45,033 nt of DNA from Rhodospirillales bacterium (GTDB lineage: Bacteria; Pseudomonadota; Alphaproteobacteria; Kiloniellales; JAKSDN01). The notes beneath the pieces were generated by a model. The model saw only the letters and a list, made by a program, of their open reading frames with translations, made no database searches and was not told the DNA's origin. The stretch covers positions 1-45,033 of the forward strand of contig JAOUCL010000007.1 in NCBI GenBank assembly GCA_029859805.1, given 5' to 3'. Made by a program: the position numbers and the translations under genes. This document shows positions 42,316-45,033 of this stretch, one piece after another (position 1 is the first letter of the stretch; each line of letters opens with the position of its first letter).

Positions 42316-43127
42316 GCCTCGGTATGTCGCGTGTAGTAGGTCATGATCGTGGCAGCGGTTTCCTCTATCGAGCGCCGCGTCACGTCGATCACGGGCCACT
42401 CGTATTTGCCGCACAGGCGGCGCGCCATGGCGACCTCCTCGCGCACGCTCTCGAGGTCCGTGTAGTCGGTTTCCTCGCCGCCCTGCGAGATCATGCGGAG
42501 CCGATTCCGACGCACCTGCACCAAGCGTGCCGGTTCCTTGGTAAGCCCCACGACCAGCGGCCGGGTGAGATTGAGCAGTTCGTCGGGCAGCGGGCATCCG
42601 GGGACGATCGGTACGTTCGCCGCTTTTATGCCCCTGTTGGCCAGATAGATGCAGGTTGGGGTCTTGGATGTGCGGGAGACCCCGACCAATACGACATCGG
42701 CCTGGTTCAACTCCGCGCCGCATTGGCCGTCGTCATGCGTAAGGACGTAGTTCATCGCGTCGATTCGATGGTAATACTCGGCATCGAGGGCATGCTGCAG
42801 GCCCGGCCGGCCTCGGATTTCCACTTGGTAATAAGCAGCGAGCGTGTGAATTACGGGATCCAGAACGGGAACGCAGGGCACGCCCAGTTTTCGACATCCC
42901 TCGACCAGGACGGTTCGAAGCTCATCGTTTACGATGGTGAAGAGGACAGCCCCGGGATTGGCTTCGATCCCCTGCAGAACCTTAATCATCTGACCCTTGG
43001 TCCGAATCAGGGTCCATGCATGCTCGATCGGCTCTACGCCCGCGAACTGAACCAGGCAAGCACGGGCCACCGAATTCACGGTCTCGCCCGTGGCGTCGGA
43101 AACCAAGTGCATGTGATGGGCGGTCAT
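42312..43127 (-). CDS. ppsR: PEP synthetase regulatory protein family (DUF299, RP001 homologue)
   Basis: A bifunctional kinase/pyrophosphorylase family that in E. coli regulates PEP synthetase and in other organisms PPDK. It has 271 residues; N-terminal HLVSDATGETV and the P-loop GVSRTSKTPT (149-158). ATG 43127 is preferred to the longer frame to 43196. It flanks the replication origin in Caulobacter and Rickettsia (where it is called RP001), opposite hemE, exactly as here. Confidence 0.95.
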   Translation of the reverse strand: MTAHHMHLVSDATGETVNSVARACLVQFAGVEPIEHAWTLIRTKGQMIKVLQGIEANPGAVLFTIVNDELRTVLVEGCRKLGVPCVPVLDPVIHTLAAYYQVEIRGRPGLQHALDAEYYHRIDAMNYVLTHDDGQCGAELNQADVVLVGVSRTSKTPTCIYLANRGIKAANVPIVPGCPLPDELLNLTRPLVVGLTKEPARLVQVRRNRLRMISQGGEETDYTDLESVREEVAMARRLCGKYEWPVIDVTRRSIEETAATIMTYYTRHTEA

Positions 43128-43526
43128 CTCGTTCCATCCCAGTCCCAAATTAGACGAATGCCGGGGATAAGTGCCGCTTTTCGCTGGACTCGACAAAATC
43201 CCTGCACCCTCACCTCACAAACCTCCGCAAACTTAGCGCCGCATCGAACCAACCAGAAAAACCCGGGGGAAACCTGGAGCAGCGATATGACGAAGCAAGG
43301 TTATCCTCGTTATCCATCGGTTGCGAGCACAGTGCAAGCCGGCGCGGTTCTTGGCATTCCTGCCATATGTGCTAAGACCCTTACACAGGGGAACACGCAG
43401 CACGCAACCATCCGGAGAGCTTGCGGAAAAGCCCGTGGATCTCTTGCTAATCCTCGCGATTCACAGGGATCAACTACAACTACAACCAACCTTAATAATA
43501 AGATGTTTGAATTGAAAGGAACCGAG
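43128..43526. other. Probable chromosomal replication origin (oriC) between ppsR and hemE
   Basis: A 399-bp gene-free interval between ppsR and hemE, the location of oriC in Caulobacter and Rickettsia. DnaA-box-like 9-mers: TTATCCTCG (43301-43309) directly followed by TTATCCATC (43310-43318); TTATCCCCG on the minus strand (43162-43170); and AGATCCACG on the minus strand (43434-43442), near the Caulobacter G-box TGATCCACA. The right end (about 43465-43505) is AT-richer and could unwind. None matches TTATCCACA perfectly, and no CtrA site pair (TTAA-N7-TTAA) was noticed. The promoters of both flanking genes must also lie here. Confidence 0.65.
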
Positions 43527-44612
43527 GTGAACCAGTCGCCGCCAATTTCAGACCCTGTGTCGCCTATAGAATCCGGCACGGAACCGAAGCTGCTCTTGCG
43601 GGCGCTTCGTGGGGAGGTCTGTGCACGACCCCCGATCTGGTTGATGCGGCAGGCGGGTCGATATCTTCCGGAATACCGGGCGACACGGAAGAAGGCGCCG
43701 AGCTTTCTGGACTTCTGCTATACCCCGGAGCTTGCCGTCCAAGTGACGCTGCAGCCGATTCGGCGCTTCGGCTTCGATGCTGCGATTCTGTTTTCCGACA
43801 TCATGGTCGTACCTCATGCACTCGGCCAAAAGGTCTGGTTCGAGGAAGGCCGCGGCCCTCGTCTGGACCCTGTTGGCAGCTCGGGGGAGCTTGGGCGCTT
43901 ATCCATGGACTCCCTCAACGAGAACCTCGCCCCCGTCTATGAGACGGTCCGCGGGATCCGGTCGGAGTTGGGCCCTGAAACAGCTCTCATCGGGTTTGCC
44001 GGGGCGCCCTGGACCGTCGCGAGCTATATGGTCGAAGGCGGAGGCACAAGGGAGTTCGCCAAGGTCAAGACCTGGGCCTATGGGGATCCTGAAGGGTTCC
44101 AAAAGCTGATCGACTTGTTGGTGGATGCCACCACGCTGTATCTCGAATCGCAGATTGCTGCTGGCGTCGAGGTTCTGCAACTTTTTGATTCCTGGGCCGG
44201 TGCCCTGACAGCCAAGGGTATGCGGCAGTGGTGTCTCGATCCCAACGCCGAAATCATCCGGCGAATCAAGGTGAACTACCCAGGCATACCGATCATTCTG
44301 TTTCCGCGCGGCGCAGGGCTCATGTACCGGGATATCGCGGCCGAGTCCGGTGCCGATGCGGTTGCCGTCGACAGCACTGTGCCGCCGGCTTGGGTACGGG
44401 ACGAGCTTCAAAGCCGAGTTGCCGTCCAGGGCAATCTGGACCCGATTCTCCTGGTCGCCGGGGGTGAGGCACTGCGACAATCGGCCACCGAGATCCTCGA
44501 GACCTTGGGCGGCGGGCCCTTCGTGTTCAATTTGGGCAGCGGGATCGTACCTGAAGCAGATCCGGAACACGTCGGCGAACTGGTGGAGCTTGTTCAAGGC
44601 TGGTCGGCCTGA
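43527..44612 (+). CDS. hemE: Uroporphyrinogen decarboxylase
   Basis: Decarboxylates the four acetate side chains of uroporphyrinogen III to give coproporphyrinogen III. GTG 43527 is chosen since AAAGGA (43515-43520) lies 6 nt upstream; ATG 43503 is an alternative. It has 361 residues; the N-terminal hallmark PPIWLMRQAGRYLPEYR (Arg41, Arg45), the AILFSDIMVVPHALG block with the catalytic Asp, and FPRGAG. It runs away from the origin region, and hemH follows after 39 bp. Confidence 0.95.
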   Translation: MNQSPPISDPVSPIESGTEPKLLLRALRGEVCARPPIWLMRQAGRYLPEYRATRKKAPSFLDFCYTPELAVQVTLQPIRRFGFDAAILFSDIMVVPHALGQKVWFEEGRGPRLDPVGSSGELGRLSMDSLNENLAPVYETVRGIRSELGPETALIGFAGAPWTVASYMVEGGGTREFAKVKTWAYGDPEGFQKLIDLLVDATTLYLESQIAAGVEVLQLFDSWAGALTAKGMRQWCLDPNAEIIRRIKVNYPGIPIILFPRGAGLMYRDIAAESGADAVAVDSTVPPAWVRDELQSRVAVQGNLDPILLVAGGEALRQSATEILETLGGGPFVFNLGSGIVPEADPEHVGELVELVQGWSA

Positions 44613-44651
44613 TGAGAGTTTGGAGGGTGATCTGACGGGGGCTGGCCGGGC

Positions 44652-45033
44652 ATGAGCAAGACTGCCGTTGTGCTGTTCAATCTGGGAGGACCGGACCGGC
44701 CCGAGGCGGTCCAGCCGTTCCTTTTCAACCTCTTCAATGATCCCGCGATCATTGGGGCGCCAAAGCCGATTCGCTGGCTGCTGGCCAAGTTCATTTCATC
44801 GCGGCGTGCGCCGGTTGCCCGGGAGATCTATACCCATCTGGGCGGCAACTCTCCGCTGTTGGCCAATACACAAGCCCAGGCGCAGGCTCTCGAGGCGGCG
44901 TTGGGGGATCTTGGGGAGGTCCGGGTGTTCATTGCAATGCGCTATTGGCACCCGTTGACGGAGGAAACGGTGTCCGCGGTTGCGGCCTTCAACCCGAAGC
45001 AGGTCGTCCTGTTGCCGCTGTATCCGCAGTTCT
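44652..45033 (+). CDS. hemH: Ferrochelatase, 5' part (continues beyond window)
   Basis: Inserts Fe(II) into protoporphyrin IX, the last step of heme synthesis. The first 127 residues are visible: [42 protein letters not shown] and [10 protein letters not shown], all ferrochelatase landmarks. ATG 44652 is the likely start. The gene is cut by the window end, so catalytic His/Glu residues cannot be checked. It forms a heme-synthesis pair with hemE. Confidence 0.94.
   Translation, partial: MSKTAVVLFNLGGPDRPEAVQPFLFNLFNDPAIIGAPKPIRWLLAKFISSRRAPVAREIYTHLGGNSPLLANTQAQAQALEAALGDLGEVRVFIAMRYWHPLTEETVSAVAAFNPKQVVLLPLYPQF

Noticed and set aside
1-45033. Mobile element, prophage or CRISPR array
   Set aside because: No transposase, integrase, phage structural gene or regular spacer-repeat pattern was found on either strand; the only large repeat is the PepSY/HIT tandem duplication.

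Overview
The window reads as a continuous piece of a GC-rich alphaproteobacterial main chromosome, probably a Rhodospirillales-type organism. That placement is an inference from gene content and order: hemE/ppsR flanking an origin-like region, rph-rdgB-hemW, hisB-hisH-hisA-hisF-hisE-HIT beside hslVU, and mltA/TIM44-like facing fxsA. No tRNA, rRNA, insertion sequence, prophage or CRISPR array was found. Genes are densely packed with many ATGA, GTGA or TGATG start-stop overlaps.

Layout. 1-4021: 3' part of rph, an orphan membrane histidine kinase, rdgB and hemW. 4014-8519: an LppC/LpoA-like lipoprotein (minus) divergent from rsmI-yraN-BON lipoprotein, then gshB; this resembles the E. coli yraL-yraM-yraN-yraP neighbourhood without diaA. 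8616-14911: a polyamine block made of a PotABCD-type ABC importer, a strong terminator, a NylB-like serine hydrolase and an acetylpolyamine amidohydrolase. 15076-16665: a Tat-signal Gly/Ser-repeat protein and a membrane fatty-acid-hydroxylase-family enzyme. 16870-20316: comM, a small exported lipocalin-like protein, a cyclase-family hydrolase and two small proteins.

20464-24473: a PhoP/PhoQ-like two-component system in an operon with a PepSY protein, divergent from a second PepSY gene. The area carries a tandem duplication. Copy 1 has lost 546 bp of the PepSY gene in frame but kept a 94-nt non-coding core that differs at only 3 positions between copies, a terminator hairpin with a compensatory base-pair change, and the last 19 codons of the neighbouring HIT gene. 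This is the most unusual part of the window.

24474-30635: HIT, hisE, hisF, hisA, a GNAT acetyltransferase, hisH and hisB (all minus), divergent from hslVU, which has a sigma32-like promoter. 30651-35631 (minus): XRE regulator, GFA-family protein, Smr protein, methyltransferase and lutABC for lactate oxidation. 35712-38832: mltA and a TIM44-like protein divergent from fxsA and a phosphoglycerate-mutase-like phosphatase; then secB. 39477-43127 (minus): dnaQ, coaE, aroE, maf and ppsR. The 43128-43526 gap between ppsR and hemE occupies the position of the replication origin known from Caulobacter and Rickettsia and contains DnaA-box-like sequences. hemE and the start of hemH close the window.
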